NCBI GenBank assembly: GCA_028689775.1
Contig: JAQVCM010000010.1
Coordinates: forward strand, 91,044-155,043
Origin: Crocinitomicaceae bacterium
GTDB lineage: Bacteria > Bacteroidota > Bacteroidia > Flavobacteriales_D > Crocinitomicaceae
Direction: 5' to 3'
Length of the DNA: 64,000 bases
Shown: positions 26,901-36,074 of the stretch, one piece after another
Numbering within the stretch: the stretch's first letter is position 1
Layout: every line of letters begins with the position of its first letter
Program-made: the position numbers and the translations under genes
Notes under the pieces: generated by a model
What the model was told of the DNA's origin: nothing
The model's input: the letters and a program-made list of their open reading frames with translations, nothing else
Databases searched by the model: none

Positions 26901-27675
26901 AGCATACCCGAACTCTTACAGAACATACGGTAACCGTGATTTCGGTACAGTAAAAGGTTTGACTGTTTCTTATGACTTAAGAAAAACTGGAAACGTTCGT
27001 ATGACTGCCAACTATACTTTACAGTTTGCTGAAGGTACAGGATCTGATGCGACATCTGCGCAAGGTTTAATCAACGCTGGTTTACCAAACTTGAGAAACA
27101 TCTTCCCGTATGATTTCGATCAAAGACACGCTTTCCAAATCGTATTTGATTACCGTTACGGAAGTGGAGCTGCATACAACGGTCCAATGATTGGTGACAT
27201 TAAAATTTTAGAAAATACAGGTTTGAACATTGTATCTAATATTTACTCTGGTTCACCATATTCTGCTCAACAAAACATCACAGACGAAGGATCTATTAAC
27301 CCACAATCTTCAGGTTTATCTGGAACGTTGAATGGTTCAAGAATTCCATGGTCTTACCGTTTGGACATGCAATTAGACAGAACATTTGAACTTGAAGTTG
27401 GTAAAGCTGATAAAAACAACAAGAAGAAAACAACTTACTTGAACGTTTATATCCGTGCAACTAACTTGTTGAACCAATTTAACTTATTGAATGTTTACCG
27501 TGCAACAGGTAACTGGGATGATGATGGTTATTTAGCTGCATCTCAATTCCAAACTTCAATTCAAAATCAATTGGATGAGCAATCTTACAGAGACTACTAC
27601 GTAATGAAAGTTGAAAATGCATACAACATCAGTGTACCTAGAACAATTCGTTTGGGTGTTAAATTTGATTTCTAA
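23902..27675 (+). CDS. Large TonB-dependent receptor-like outer-membrane protein, first gene of a three-gene operon
   Basis: The 1257-aa protein has a signal peptide (MLRKLNLLLLAVLMTVSYGF, cut near SQS), a carboxypeptidase-like domain (VKGSVLDGKTKEPLFNSRVT, about 27-110), a plug (VGGVNAQEGSGEISVRGSRS, YFYIDGIKVRGS, ITGGVPANYGDVTGGVISV, about 140-235) and a very long barrel region ending VPRTIRLGVKFDF. At over 1250 residues it is longer than many siderophore receptors, implying big extracellular loops. No SusD gene follows; instead a 1407-aa secreted protein starts 18 bases later, then a PorV-like barrel. Arginine codons are, by eye, nearly all CGT or AGA, which suggests high expression. The cargo is unknown. 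Confidence 0.9.
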   Translation: MLRKLNLLLLAVLMTVSYGFSQSGMGTVKGSVLDGKTKEPLFNSRVTLKQNGTIKGAVSTDDDGKFQINSLTPGSYDVEVKNEGEGYRSSLLKGVIVSANQITFLDGMKLEKLVSELDEVIVSTFKVPLINKDGGSTGGTLTREDIAKLPVRSAAGVAGTVGGVNAQEGSGEISVRGSRSDGTYFYIDGIKVRGSSNLPKSAIEEVSVITGGVPANYGDVTGGVISVTTRGPSSTYFGSFEAVTSGFYFKGKDANGYDGKVFGLDKYGYNLLEGMLSGPLWMQKDSLGNKTKPRLGFLISANYTNELDGRPLANGGAYRIKKDVRDELLANPLRPTASGIGTYHNADFLRTDDFEQVKWRMNARRSTVSGSGKIDVNVGPSVNLTFGGSLNYNTGKEYSRSGSLLNFTNFGDSRSLDWRVYGRLSQRFTNNQEGTSSKIKSAFYSLMVDYSKSKSERFDEKHKYNIFNYGHVGKFVTTRENSYEINTTDLTREHNGFRDVIVDFTPSETNAALAAITTQYYNIFAGNPVGNYENLFQIQLGNALRNGDSPQSVYGIWSNIGSPYNFFGKTENDQFRATGSGSVNIGDHSISLGFEFEQRFDRGWTSGSTTSGNTNGPVGIWTVARQLANFHIRELDKTSATVVNDGPLATITYDRLNSGYAAANGGVYGGQKNNDEQSFFDYNLRLKTNRAGSNSDFLDIDSYDPSLFTLDMFSADELLNSGNTFVSYWGFDQTGKKVRGKTDINKYFNDYDENGNYKRFVGSFQPIYASAYAMDKFSFNDLVFNVGLRMDVFDANQPVLKDPYLLFNAKNASEARALAGTAGNEWLIVPESIGDDYTVYVNDLTNPTAINGFRKGDKWYNAQGVEVDDAKLLRSPAGIAPWLIDPTQRTVSADAFTQYKPQFNFMPRIAFSFPISDEASFFAHYDILTKRPTSGFRFDPVDYQFMQSRSAIINNPNLKPETTIDYELGFQQVLGKTSSLKISAFYREQRNQVQLINVFEAYPNSYRTYGNRDFGTVKGLTVSYDLRKTGNVRMTANYTLQFAEGTGSDATSAQGLINAGLPNLRNIFPYDFDQRHAFQIVFDYRYGSGAAYNGPMIGDIKILENTGLNIVSNIYSGSPYSAQQNITDEGSINPQSSGLSGTLNGSRIPWSYRLDMQLDRTFELEVGKADKNNKKKTTYLNVYIRATNLLNQFNLLNVYRATGNWDDDGYLAASQFQTSIQNQLDEQSYRDYYVMKVENAYNISVPRTIRLGVKFDF

Positions 27676-27693
27676 TATTAAAAGATAGAGATT

Positions 27694-30600
27694 ATGAAAA
27701 AAACTATGAAATACATCGGAATAGTATGGTCGCTCCTTTTAGCGACCAATACATTCGCTTATCACGTCGTAACGAATAAGTCTAAGACGAATGAAGGCCA
27801 AAATGATGGAATTGTTGGGAAGGCAAATTGTTCTGCACCAACAGCGAAATTGATTTTTGATTTCAACGACGTACGAGCACAATTAAACACCAATGGGGTT
27901 TTATTTTATGACCGTGCAAATGGTGTTGCAGGTTACGAAGTTCCTAAATCTGAATCTGGATTGAAGTACAGAGCGATTTTCGCTGCTTCACTTTGGATGG
28001 GAGGTGTGGACATCAACAACCAGCTAAAATTAGCAGGGGTTACCTTTACAGGAAATGATTTCTGGACTGGACCTTTGTCTGTTTCGCCGAATGGAACGTA
28101 TGATCCAGGAATTCCTGTTGGAGATGATGCGATCAGAGATCACGGTGCAGCGACAATTGACCCGGGAACTTGTCAAGCGTATGACAAATACTTTACAATT
28201 CGTAAAGCAGAAGTTATCGCTTTCATCAACTGGTTCGAATATGATCCAAACATGCCTGGTGATCCAGTAGACATGCCAAGTGGTGAAGTCATGAATCGTA
28301 TTTACAACTGGCCAGCTCACGGAGATATTTCTTTAGGTCAAGATTTTTACTTAGCTCCTTTCTATGACCGTGCTCCGGCTCCAGGTCAACAAGGTGATGG
28401 TATTTACAATCCATTAGAAGGTGATTATCCTTGGTATGATGACATCATCGGAAGAGATGACATCGTTTGTGGAAGCGACCGTCGTATTTCTCTTTTTGGA
28501 GATGAGACACACTGGTGGGTATTTAATGACAAAGGAAACATTCACTCTGGATCTTTCGGAGACCCAATTGGAATGGAAATCCGTGCGCAAGCGTTCTCAT
28601 TTACTACCAATGATGAAATTAATAAAATGACGTTCTACAACTACGAAATGATTAACCGTGGAACGCAGACACTTTTCAATACTTACTTCGCACAATACGT
28701 AGATCCCGATCTTGGTAATCCAGATGATGATTATGTTGGTTGTGATGTATCTAGAGGTTTAGGATATTGCTTTAATGGTGATCCTTTTGATGAGCCTAAA
28801 AATGGTGGTGCTGGTTACGGTGCGAATCCTCCTGCAATTGGTGTAGATTTCTTTGAAGGACCTTACCAAGATGCGGATGGAAGAGATAACTATGGACCAT
28901 ACAACGATCCGATTACAGGTCTTCCTGCTCCGATGGATGTTTTTGCTGCTATGAATGATACTGGTATTGTTTATAAAGGAATTGGTATTGGATATAAAGA
29001 TGGTATTGTTGACAACGAACGTTTTGGAATGAGAAGATTTAGCTACTATATCAATGGTACTGCAGCTGCAAAATCGGATCCTTCTACTGCGGCACAGTTC
29101 TACAACTACATGTCTGGTAAATGGAGATTTGGTGATCAAATGGTATTTGGTGGTACAGGTTACCCTGGTGATCCTGGATCAACTTCTACGCCTGCTGACT
29201 ACATGTTCCCGGGTGATTCAGATCCATTATTCTGGAGTACAAAAGGTCAACCAACTTCTTTTGATTGGGCTGAAAACAACACTGGTTCAACTGATAACCC
29301 AGCTGGAGATAGACGTTTTGTTCAATCTGCAGGACCGTTTACTTTGAGACCAGGTGCAATCAACAACATTACTGTTGGAATCGTATTTGCGAAAGGTGGT
29401 GAAGGTGATTTATTATCTTCAGTAAGAGCATTGAGAAATGCAGATACAAAAGCACAAGCATTGTTTGATAACTGTTTTGAGATTTTAGATCCGCCAAATG
29501 CGCCGGTATTGAAAATTCAAGAATTAGAAAACCAATTGGTCTTGATGATCAGTAACCCTGTTCAATCAAATAACAAAAACGAATCTTACATTCAAGAAGA
29601 TAAAATTAACATCGTTGACCCTGTTGGTGGACCAGTTTATGATAAATTCTACAAATTCGAAGGGTACCAAATTTTCCAAATGAAAGATGCTACGATGTCT
29701 GTATCTGATATCGATGATCCTGCGAAAGCACGTTTAGTTGCACAGTGTGATATTAAAAATAACATCGCTAACTTGTTGAACTACGATTTAGATGAAGAGT
29801 TAGGGATTTCAGTTGGTAAATTAAAAGTCAAAGCTGGTAACAAAGGAATCAAACATACTTTCAGTGTAACTGAAGATTTATTTGCTACTGGAAACAGAAG
29901 GTTAGTAAACCATAAAAAGTATTACTTTATTGCTGTAGCATACGCTCAGAATCAATTTAAGGTCTACAATCCAACTGATCCAACAGCTTTAGATGGTCAG
30001 AAAATGCCGTACATTGCTTCTCGTATCAATGCAGACGGTTCAGCGAATAGAGCAATGGAAGCAATTCCTCACAATACTCTTTCTGAATTAGGTGGAACCG
30101 ATCAAAAAATTGGATATGGTTCAACACCACAAATTACACGTTTGGATGGTATTGGAAATGGAAATAGATGGATGGAATTTACGAAATCAAGTTTGTCTAC
30201 AATCTTGAATAGTGGTAAAATTGCGAACCCAACGTACGAATACGGTCAAGGACCATTAAACGTAAAAGTTGTTGACCCATTGAACTTGGTAGGAGGATAC
30301 TTTGAGTGTAAATTCAGAGATTACTCTTACCCTGCAAACAGTAAAGAATACATCAATTACTTGGCATCCGATACAGCGTCTTGGACAATTTACCGTTACG
30401 ATCAAGAAGGTGGTAACTTGTTAGACTTTGTTGAATCAGAGCGTACGATTAAATTCCAAAATGAGCAAATCATCCCACAATGGGGTATTTCTGTTGAGAT
30501 TTTCCAAAAATTGTATCACTTGTCAAATGATCCAGAAGATAAAGCGGGTATTGCTTCTAACGAAGCGAAACGTTATACTTCACCAATTGGTTCTTCATTG

Positions 30601-31917
30601 ACATTCGCGGATTCTTCTAGACGTTGGTTGACTTTCGTGAAAGATGATGCTCAGTATTTCCCAACAAACTGGATTTTATCTGGTACGTACAAAGCGGAAG
30701 GTATTGATACGATGTCTGCAACTCCACTTTACCGTTCTCCTTACTTGTATAGTGCTGAGTTCAACAAAGATGTGAATGAACAATATACAAACTTAATCGA
30801 AGGAGGTATTGCTCCGCACGGTTTAGTTGGTTACCAAGCTGAGTTCATGCCATTGGCTTACCCAATTGGTGTCGGAGGATTCTTGAAAGGTGATGCGGTT
30901 TCAATTCGTGAAAACCACGGTATTTCTAAAGAATCTAGTATTGACATCGTAATTACAGCTGATAAGTCTCTTTGGACACGTTGTGCAGTAATTGAGTTAG
31001 GAAGAGAGCCTTTGTTGAACGTTGGTGGTGCAAAACCAGGAACGTTGAGAAAAAGTCCAAGTGTTGACAAAAACGGTAATCAAATCGCTGGAAGTACTGG
31101 TATGAGTTGGTTCCCAGGTTATGCTGTTGACATTGAAACTGGTGTTCGTTTGCAAATGGCTTTTGGTGAAAACTCTTTCTTAGGAAGTGATAATGGTACG
31201 GATATGATTTGGAATCCATCTAGTCGTTTGTTAGACAATTCAGGTCGTCCGATCATGGGAGGTCAGCACCCGATTTATGTATTCGGTTACAAAATTGGTA
31301 ACTACAACTATGCTTCTGATTGTCCAGAGTATACTGAAAGCAACAACTGGGTTTACGATCAATTAACGATTGGAAACAAAGAAAGCTTCAAGAAAGTGTA
31401 CAATGCATTGAGCTGGGTTGTGAATCCACTTCTTCAAGAAGGAAGAGAATTGTTGTCTACGAATGTTACAATCAAAGTTCGTATCAACAAAGAATACAGT
31501 GAATATACTGCGACTGGACGTAACAACGGTAAACCAATGTACTCTTGGAGTATGGATGATATCCGCACAACAACAGGAAGTAAGGACCGTTTGGCTGAAT
31601 CATTGAAATTGATCAATGTGGTGCCAAATCCATACTATGCATTCTCTACTTATGAAACATCTAGATTAGATGCTCGTGTTAAAATCACCAACTTACCGGA
31701 TGTTTGTACTGTTAAAATCTACAACGTAAGTGGTAAATTGATACGTACCTTTAAGAAAGATAATCCAATCACTTCAATCGATTGGGATATGAAAAACAAC
31801 AAAGGCATTCCAATCGCATCAGGTGTTTACTTGATTCACGTGGATGTTGAAGGTGTTGGAGAAACAATTATTAAGTTCTTTGGCGGTGTTCGTCAACCAG
31901 ACCTTGAAGGTATTTAA
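27694..31917 (+). CDS. Very large secreted surface protein, second gene of the outer-membrane operon
   Basis: The 1407-aa protein has a signal peptide (MKKTMKYIGIVWSLLLATNT, cut near TFA). The N-terminal half has conserved-looking WMGGVDINNQLKLAG, GDIS, DETHWWVFNDKGNIHSGSFG, PIGMEIRAQAFSF and GCDVSRGLGYCFNGD. I associate this pattern with a family of large proteins of unknown function in Bacteroidota. The C-terminus has a FlgD/T9SS-like Ig domain (VVPNPYYAFSTYETS, VKIYNVSGKLIRTF, PIASGVYLIHVDVEG) but ends GGVRQPDLEGI, not in the usual type A pattern. The cell-surface location is inferred. Gap to the next gene is 28 bases. Confidence 0.85.
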   Translation: MKKTMKYIGIVWSLLLATNTFAYHVVTNKSKTNEGQNDGIVGKANCSAPTAKLIFDFNDVRAQLNTNGVLFYDRANGVAGYEVPKSESGLKYRAIFAASLWMGGVDINNQLKLAGVTFTGNDFWTGPLSVSPNGTYDPGIPVGDDAIRDHGAATIDPGTCQAYDKYFTIRKAEVIAFINWFEYDPNMPGDPVDMPSGEVMNRIYNWPAHGDISLGQDFYLAPFYDRAPAPGQQGDGIYNPLEGDYPWYDDIIGRDDIVCGSDRRISLFGDETHWWVFNDKGNIHSGSFGDPIGMEIRAQAFSFTTNDEINKMTFYNYEMINRGTQTLFNTYFAQYVDPDLGNPDDDYVGCDVSRGLGYCFNGDPFDEPKNGGAGYGANPPAIGVDFFEGPYQDADGRDNYGPYNDPITGLPAPMDVFAAMNDTGIVYKGIGIGYKDGIVDNERFGMRRFSYYINGTAAAKSDPSTAAQFYNYMSGKWRFGDQMVFGGTGYPGDPGSTSTPADYMFPGDSDPLFWSTKGQPTSFDWAENNTGSTDNPAGDRRFVQSAGPFTLRPGAINNITVGIVFAKGGEGDLLSSVRALRNADTKAQALFDNCFEILDPPNAPVLKIQELENQLVLMISNPVQSNNKNESYIQEDKINIVDPVGGPVYDKFYKFEGYQIFQMKDATMSVSDIDDPAKARLVAQCDIKNNIANLLNYDLDEELGISVGKLKVKAGNKGIKHTFSVTEDLFATGNRRLVNHKKYYFIAVAYAQNQFKVYNPTDPTALDGQKMPYIASRINADGSANRAMEAIPHNTLSELGGTDQKIGYGSTPQITRLDGIGNGNRWMEFTKSSLSTILNSGKIANPTYEYGQGPLNVKVVDPLNLVGGYFECKFRDYSYPANSKEYINYLASDTASWTIYRYDQEGGNLLDFVESERTIKFQNEQIIPQWGISVEIFQKLYHLSNDPEDKAGIASNEAKRYTSPIGSSLTFADSSRRWLTFVKDDAQYFPTNWILSGTYKAEGIDTMSATPLYRSPYLYSAEFNKDVNEQYTNLIEGGIAPHGLVGYQAEFMPLAYPIGVGGFLKGDAVSIRENHGISKESSIDIVITADKSLWTRCAVIELGREPLLNVGGAKPGTLRKSPSVDKNGNQIAGSTGMSWFPGYAVDIETGVRLQMAFGENSFLGSDNGTDMIWNPSSRLLDNSGRPIMGGQHPIYVFGYKIGNYNYASDCPEYTESNNWVYDQLTIGNKESFKKVYNALSWVVNPLLQEGRELLSTNVTIKVRINKEYSEYTATGRNNGKPMYSWSMDDIRTTTGSKDRLAESLKLINVVPNPYYAFSTYETSRLDARVKITNLPDVCTVKIYNVSGKLIRTFKKDNPITSIDWDMKNNKGIPIASGVYLIHVDVEGVGETIIKFFGGVRQPDLEGI

Positions 31918-31945
31918 GCGATAATTCATTTCAATAGTTAATAGA

Positions 31946-33016
31946 ATGAGAAATTTTAAAAACATATTAAGAAATACAGCATTCATTGGAGCAGCAATTT
32001 TATCCTGCTCCAGTGTCTTCGCTGGAAACGAAGACCGTGTTGGTTCCGCAGGAGCTACGCAGTTATTAGTAAATCCATGGGCTAGAAGCACAGGTAGTGC
32101 GGATGCTGGTATTGCGAATGTGAACGGTTTGGAAGCTACCTTTATGAACATTGCAGGTTTAGCGCATACCAAGAAAACTCAAATTAAATTCAATTATACG
32201 AATTGGTTAGGGAATAGCTCGGATATCCGTTTTATGTCTGCCGGTCTTGCACAACGTATTTCTGAGACAAGTGTAATTGCTGTTAGTATTCAATCCATGA
32301 ACTTTGGTGATATTGATATCACAACAGTTGAACTTCCAGAAGGTGGTATTGGTGTTTTCTCTCCACGTGTGAATATCTTCAACGTTGGTTATGCAAAACA
32401 ATTTACAACAACAATTTCTGGGGGAATTAACTTCAAAGTAATCTCTGAAAGTATTTCTAACCTGAAAGCAAATGGTGTTGCAATTGATGCTGGGATCCGT
32501 TATGTAACTGGTGAACAAGAGCAAATCAAATTTGGTATTGCGTTGAAAAACGTTGGTCCTACGATGCGTTACAAAGGAGATGGTTTGGCAACTCAAATCA
32601 ATTACATCTCTACAGGTGGAAAAGCAACTTTGGAACAACGTTCTCAAGCGTTTGAAATGCCATCTTTGTTGAGTATTGGTGGTTCTTATGATTTCATCTT
32701 TGATGAAAACAATAAGTTAGCTGCGATGCTTGGTTTTACAGCAAACTCTTTTGGTAATGACCAATATAGACTTGGTTTGGATTATGGAATGACGACTGAT
32801 AAAGCAGCCTTCAATTTGCGTGCTGGGTACATTTACGAGAAAAACATTTTCAGTATTGAAAACAGAACCAATGCGTTGACTGGTTTCACTGCAGGTTTCT
32901 CTGTTGATGCTTTAGTCGGTAAAGAGAAATCAGCTTTAGGTTTAGAATACGCAATGCGTTTAGCTGGACCTTTCGGATTAATCCACACAATTGGTGCTAC
33001 GATTAGCTTGAAATAA
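31946..33016 (+). CDS. PorV/PorQ-family outer-membrane protein, third gene of the operon
   Basis: The 356-aa protein has a signal peptide (MRNFKNILRNTAFIGAAILS) and then the PorV/PorQ start: GATQLLVNPWARSTGSADAG and LEATFMNIAGLAHTKKTQI. The rest alternates like a FadL-type beta-barrel, ending LIHTIGATISLK. PorV is the T9SS shuttle that binds the C-terminal domain of cargo. Whether this paralogue serves T9SS in general or only the 1407-aa neighbour is unknown. A terminator follows at 33041, closing the operon. Confidence 0.88.
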   Translation: MRNFKNILRNTAFIGAAILSCSSVFAGNEDRVGSAGATQLLVNPWARSTGSADAGIANVNGLEATFMNIAGLAHTKKTQIKFNYTNWLGNSSDIRFMSAGLAQRISETSVIAVSIQSMNFGDIDITTVELPEGGIGVFSPRVNIFNVGYAKQFTTTISGGINFKVISESISNLKANGVAIDAGIRYVTGEQEQIKFGIALKNVGPTMRYKGDGLATQINYISTGGKATLEQRSQAFEMPSLLSIGGSYDFIFDENNKLAAMLGFTANSFGNDQYRLGLDYGMTTDKAAFNLRAGYIYEKNIFSIENRTNALTGFTAGFSVDALVGKEKSALGLEYAMRLAGPFGLIHTIGATISLK

Positions 33017-33040
33017 TTAGATTTATATTTTACTTTTAAT

Positions 33041-33075
33041 AACAAGAGGGTCCAAAAGGCTCTCTTGTTTTTTGT
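33041..33075 (+). terminator. Terminator closing the three-gene outer-membrane operon
   Basis: AACAAGAG pairs perfectly with CTCTTGTT around a 13-base loop, followed by TTTTGTTAT. It lies 25 bases after the stop of the PorV-like gene and about 16 bases before greA. Confidence 0.8.
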
Positions 33076-33091
33076 TATAAATAGACGAGAC

Positions 33092-33565
33092 ATGGCAAAA
33101 ATTACATATTATACAGAACCTGGACTTAAGAAATTAAAGGATGAATTGCACGAGATGAAAACGGTGCTACGTCCAGCGATTTCAAGTCAGATTGGCGAAG
33201 CGATTGATAAGGGTGACCTTTCAGAAAACGCGGAGTACGACGCTGCAAAAGAAGCGCAAGGACTTTTGGAAATGAAGATTTCTAAGTTAGAAACGGTCTT
33301 GAGCAATGCGCGTTTGATTGACGAGTCTACAATTGATAGTTCAAAAGTGTTTATTCTTTCAACAGTTCGCATTAAAAATATTCAGAATGGAATGGAAATG
33401 ACTTACACCTTGGTTGCTGAAAGTGAAGCAGACTTGAAATTAAAAAAGATCTCTGTTGATTCTCCAATCGGAAAAGGACTTTTAGGTAAATCAATTGGTG
33501 ATGTTGCAGAAATTGAAACACCTGTTGGAATAATGAATTTTGAAATTCTTGAAATCTCCCGCTAA
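33092..33565 (+). CDS. greA: Transcription elongation factor GreA
   Basis: The 157-aa protein starts MAKITYYTEPGLKKLKDEL. It has the N-terminal coiled coil with GDLSENAEYDAAKEAQGLLE (acidic tip residues DLSENAEYDAAK) and a C-terminal FKBP-like domain ending DVAEIETPVGIMNFEILEI. GreA rescues backtracked RNA polymerase by stimulating transcript cleavage. The ATG at 33092 is chosen over the upstream one at 33065, which lies inside the terminator. The stop overlaps the start of the HIT gene by one base (TAATG). Confidence 0.97.
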   Translation: MAKITYYTEPGLKKLKDELHEMKTVLRPAISSQIGEAIDKGDLSENAEYDAAKEAQGLLEMKISKLETVLSNARLIDESTIDSSKVFILSTVRIKNIQNGMEMTYTLVAESEADLKLKKISVDSPIGKGLLGKSIGDVAEIETPVGIMNFEILEISR

Positions 33566-33954
33566 TGGCTACGATCTTTTCTAAAATAATTACGGGAGAA
33601 ATTCCTGCTCATAAAGTTGCTGAAAATGATGATTTTTTAGCTTTCTTGGATTTATTTCCTTTAAGAAAAGGACATGTATTGGTCATTCCGAAGAAGGAAA
33701 CAGACTATATTTTTGACATGGAAGATTCGGAAATCTCTGAATTTATGATTTTCGCAAAAATGGTTGCTAAAAAAATTAAAACTGCTTTTCCTTGTACCAA
33801 AGTTGGAATGACCGTAATCGGTTTAGAAGTTCCGCATGCGCACATTCACTTAATTCCGATTAACGGGATTGCAGATATGAATTTTGCGCAAGAAAAGCTG
33901 AAATTAAGTGACCAAGAGCTGAAGGACATTGCAAGTTTGATTGCAAAAGCATAA
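33565..33954 (+). CDS. HIT family (histidine triad) nucleotide-binding protein
   Basis: The 129-aa protein is a small nucleotide hydrolase/transferase. FSKIITGEIPAHKVAEND is the usual start, KGHVLVIPKKET precedes the helix, and the triad VPHAHIHLIPI (HxHxH, about 91-99) sits near the C-terminus. It is translationally coupled to greA by the TAATG overlap. Confidence 0.95.
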   Translation: MATIFSKIITGEIPAHKVAENDDFLAFLDLFPLRKGHVLVIPKKETDYIFDMEDSEISEFMIFAKMVAKKIKTAFPCTKVGMTVIGLEVPHAHIHLIPINGIADMNFAQEKLKLSDQELKDIASLIAKA

Positions 33955-33966
33955 AATAAAAAATTG

Positions 33967-33995
33967 AAAGAGGCCATGTAAGTGGTCTCTTTTAA
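33967..33995 (+). terminator. Terminator after greA-HIT
   Basis: AAAGAGGCCA-tgtaag-TGGTCTCTTT is a 10-bp stem with one G-U pair, followed by TTAAT, just 12 bases after the HIT stop codon. Confidence 0.8.
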
Positions 33996-34015
33996 TATGA
34001 GTTCTTTTTTACCTA

Positions 34016-34042
34016 TTTACTGTTTTTCTTTCCTTACTTTTG
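34016..34042 (+). promoter_or_regulatory. Promoter of the M1 aminopeptidase gene
   Basis: TACTTTTG at 34035-34042 is an exact TAnnTTTG -7 box, 20 bases before the ATG, so the leader is very short. The region about 19 bases upstream (tttac near 34016) is T-rich but has no exact TTTG. Confidence 0.6.
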
Positions 34043-34061
34043 TAAGTCAATTCCGCGATTA

Positions 34062-35990
34062 ATGAATATATTCAGATTCTATCCTCTTTTTTTGTTGCTT
34101 TTGCTTAGCTCGTGTAACCTTTTTTCAGCTGATGAAGAGAAAGAAGTACATAAGATTTATCCGTCTGCAACCAATGTTGATGAACATAGCTATGCGAATA
34201 TCTCTAAAATTAATACCGTTCACCTTTCGTTGGAATTAGATGTTAACTTTAAAAACAAATCCATTTATGGTGTTGCGAGACATCAGATGCATAACACCGG
34301 TGTAGATACTGCGATTTTCGACATCAAAGGATTGGATATTCAAAAAGTAACATTGGGGAAGAAAGACTTTGAAATCAATACCGATTTTGTGATTGGAAAA
34401 GAAGATTCTATTCTCGGAGCACCTTTGAGCGTGAAAATACAAGACACGACCAAGTTGATCAACATTTATTATAAAACAACTGAATTGTCAGATGCAATTG
34501 ATTGGTTAGATCCAAACATGACGCAAGGTAAAAAGCATCCGTTTTTATATACCCAAGGTCAAGCGATTTTGACCAGAACATGGATTCCTACGCAAGATAC
34601 GCCGTCCAACCGAATTACCTATTCTGCAGATGTCACAGTGCCAAAAGAGTTGATGCCTTTGATGAGTGCTGAAAATCCGGTTGCGAAAAATGATTCTGGA
34701 AGTTATCACTTTGAAATGAAACAGGCCATTCCCGTTTATTTAATTGCATTGACTGTTGGAAATTTTGAATATAGAAGACTAGGAAAAGATTGTGGTGTTT
34801 ATGCTGAACCTGAATTAATTCGTCAAGCAGCGTGGGAATTTAACGACCTGCGTAAGATGATTGTTGCCGCTGAAAGTATTTATGGAAAATACCAATGGGG
34901 ACAATACGATGTGGTGATGTTGCCGTATTCTTTCCCGTTTGGTGGAATGGAAAATCCACGCTTGACCTTTGCGAATCCAACGTTGATTGCTGGAGATCGT
35001 AGTTTAGTTTCTGTGATTGCGCATGAATTAGCACATTCTTGGTCAGGAAATTTAGTAACGAATGCGAGCTGGGATGATTTTTGGTTGAACGAAGGTTTTA
35101 CCGTTTATTTCGAGCAGCGCATCATGGAAAAACTATACGGAAAAGATGTTTCCGACATGTTGGCCATCATCGAATTTCAAGAATTAGTTGCTGAAATCGC
35201 GGAGATGAACAAAAGTGAATATCCAAATGATTCTTTTTTGAAAATTGATTTAGCAGGTAGAAATCCAGACGATGAAATGACCACGATTCCGTATGTAAAA
35301 GGAGCTTTCTTTCTGAAAACTTTGGAGGAGTTAGCGGGAAGAGAAACCTTTGATTTGTTTATGAAGTTTTATTTCAAAAAATTCCAATTTAAAACAGTTA
35401 CCACAGAAGAATTTATCGCTTTTTTGGATGCTCACTTGTTGAAACCAAATAAATTGAAATTCAATACGAATGAATGGATTTATGAACGAGGTATTCCTAA
35501 AAACTGTGTTCGTGTTGAATCTGAACGTCTAAATAACGCTGAAAAGATGGCGAAAGATTTAGTAGCTGGAAAAGACATATTCACCATCAGAAAGAAAAAT
35601 AAAAAAGTTAAATTGAAAAGAGAAGATTTAACTACACAAGAATGGATGGCATTTATTCGTGCGTTGCCAAGAGATCTTCCGAATGAAAAAATGGAATTAG
35701 TTGACAAGAAGTTAAAGTTTAAAACGTGGAGTAATTCTGAAGTGGCAACCGAATGGTACATTTTGGGAATAGAAAGTAATTACAAAGACATTCAAGCCCC
35801 GTTAGATCGTTTCTTAAACAAAGTAGGAAGACGTAAATATCTTTTGCCTTTGTATAAAAGTTTAGCTAAAAACCCACAAGATTTACTTTGGGCGCAGGAA
35901 GTTTATTTAAGAGCAAGACCAAATTACCACGCGATTTCGAAAAGTACCGTAGATGAAATCTTGGGATATAAATCAATCATCAAGGAGTAA
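34062..35990 (+). CDS. M1 family metallopeptidase (aminopeptidase), lipoprotein
   Basis: The 642-aa protein begins with a lipoprotein signal (MNIFRFYPLFLLLLLSSCNL, Cys about 18), so it should be anchored in a membrane facing the periplasm or surface. The substrate-recognition motif FGGMENPRLTF precedes the zinc site HELAHSWSGN (about 321-330) and NEGFTVYFE, whose Glu is the third ligand. The C-terminal helical domain resembles leukotriene-A4-hydrolase-type enzymes. It removes N-terminal amino acids from peptides. Monocistronic, with its own promoter. Confidence 0.93.
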   Translation: MNIFRFYPLFLLLLLSSCNLFSADEEKEVHKIYPSATNVDEHSYANISKINTVHLSLELDVNFKNKSIYGVARHQMHNTGVDTAIFDIKGLDIQKVTLGKKDFEINTDFVIGKEDSILGAPLSVKIQDTTKLINIYYKTTELSDAIDWLDPNMTQGKKHPFLYTQGQAILTRTWIPTQDTPSNRITYSADVTVPKELMPLMSAENPVAKNDSGSYHFEMKQAIPVYLIALTVGNFEYRRLGKDCGVYAEPELIRQAAWEFNDLRKMIVAAESIYGKYQWGQYDVVMLPYSFPFGGMENPRLTFANPTLIAGDRSLVSVIAHELAHSWSGNLVTNASWDDFWLNEGFTVYFEQRIMEKLYGKDVSDMLAIIEFQELVAEIAEMNKSEYPNDSFLKIDLAGRNPDDEMTTIPYVKGAFFLKTLEELAGRETFDLFMKFYFKKFQFKTVTTEEFIAFLDAHLLKPNKLKFNTNEWIYERGIPKNCVRVESERLNNAEKMAKDLVAGKDIFTIRKKNKKVKLKREDLTTQEWMAFIRALPRDLPNEKMELVDKKLKFKTWSNSEVATEWYILGIESNYKDIQAPLDRFLNKVGRRKYLLPLYKSLAKNPQDLLWAQEVYLRARPNYHAISKSTVDEILGYKSIIKE

Positions 35991-36074
35991 ATACGCTTTA
36001 GAGATGAGCTAGATTCTGAATCTGTTTTATAATTAGTAACTTTACGTCAATCCATTTAGATAATAGAATTTTAG

